DNA of 64,000 bases from a virus. Positions 63,857 to 64,000 of the stretch are shown piece by piece. The position numbers and the translations under genes are program-made. The stretch is from positions 1-64,000 of IMG/VR virus record IMGVR_UViG_3300009503_000030; one strand, 5' to 3'. The notes under the pieces were generated by a model. That model had not been told where the DNA came from. It searched no databases and worked only from the letters and a program-made list of their open reading frames with translations. The stretch's first letter is position 1. Every line of letters starts with the position of its first letter.

Positions 63857-64000
63857 ATGCGGTACATCTTGAAGGGCACGTCAGGACGGTACAAAGCAGA
63901 GGCCGTTGTGGACCTGCCGTCGGTTGCTGTCTCGAAGAAGATGCTGACGAAGCGTCTGCGAGACATACTGAAGGATGTCCCAGACGATGCGATCCAGGCC
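63857..64000 (+). CDS. Hypothetical protein, truncated by the window edge
   Basis: ATG 63857 after CGGAGGAGAAG; an ATG at 63842 overlaps the upstream stop. Begins MRYILKGTSGRYKAEAVVDL. The RYIL start is reminiscent of the shared module (VRYILHKS) at 3890, but too little is visible. Confidence 0.5.
   Translation, partial: MRYILKGTSGRYKAEAVVDLPSVAVSKKMLTKRLRDILKDVPDDAIQA

Overview
The window is one stretch of a GC-rich (roughly 60-65% by eye) double-stranded DNA phage genome. Genes are tightly packed, mostly with ATGA/GTGA stop-start overlaps, and strong Shine-Dalgarno sites. A contractile tail sheath, tail tube, gp25/LysM protein, J-like baseplate protein, portal, large terminase, major capsid protein with fused protease-scaffold, and a lysis cluster make it a myovirus-type tailed phage of bacteria. 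The host cannot be named from the sequence. No integrase and no DNA polymerase are seen here. The first and last genes run off the edges.

Layout: (1) 1-2818, a lambda O-like replication initiator/loader with two large dyad iterons inside its gene, then a DnaB-like helicase; 2819-3889 is a noncoding region with three 60-bp GC repeats and an AT-rich palindrome. (2) 3890-5716, an RNase Z-like hydrolase and a winged-helix protein. (3) 5694-11656 leftward: XRE regulator, transglycosylase, PD-(D/E)XK-like protein, a two-domain sliding-clamp-like protein, two DNA methyltransferases and a RuvC-like resolvase. (4) 11970-14873 rightward: small proteins and a ComM-like ATPase. (5) 14918-17568: a Cas12m-like (type V-M / V-U1) effector and an 11-repeat CRISPR array, without cas1/cas2. 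(6) 17605-22410 leftward: SNF2 helicase, XRE protein and large terminase. (7) 22753-24690 rightward: Zn-ribbon paralog, Csx-like protein and SSB; then tRNA-Pro(UGG) and a CCA-adding enzyme. (8) 26305-28937 capsid genes; 29156-32076 leftward head-tail genes. (9) 32651-37470 rightward recombination genes (SSAP-like, RecB-like nuclease, Rad50/SbcC-like) plus an amidoligase. (10) 37432-59931 leftward: tail tip, baseplate, tape measure, tail chaperone with a probable +1 frameshift, tube, sheath, portal, and a Dam-like methylase. (11) 59979-64000 rightward: ParB-like protein, HTH protein, M15 endolysin, holin and spanin-like genes.

Three divergent control regions (11657-11969, 22411-22752, 32077-32650) are related: each shares a 36-bp block, GATATC-containing operator-like sites, and a 5' leader with two tandem hairpins followed by a strong ribosome-binding site.

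The most notable signals are: (a) the phage-borne Cas12m-like gene with an intact D/E/D RuvC triad; (b) at least eight solitary copies of its CRISPR repeat scattered through the phage genome, several directly upstream of ribosome-binding sites or inside genes, with compensatory changes in the hairpin stem; (c) the 7-mer GCGAGAC/GTCTCGC, present about 100 times but absent from the three operons behind the tandem-hairpin leaders; (d) a tRNA 3'-end maturation set (RNase Z-like, CCA-adding enzyme, tRNA-Pro without CCA) linked to a CCC-C frameshift site; and (e) a short N-terminal module shared by four unrelated proteins.
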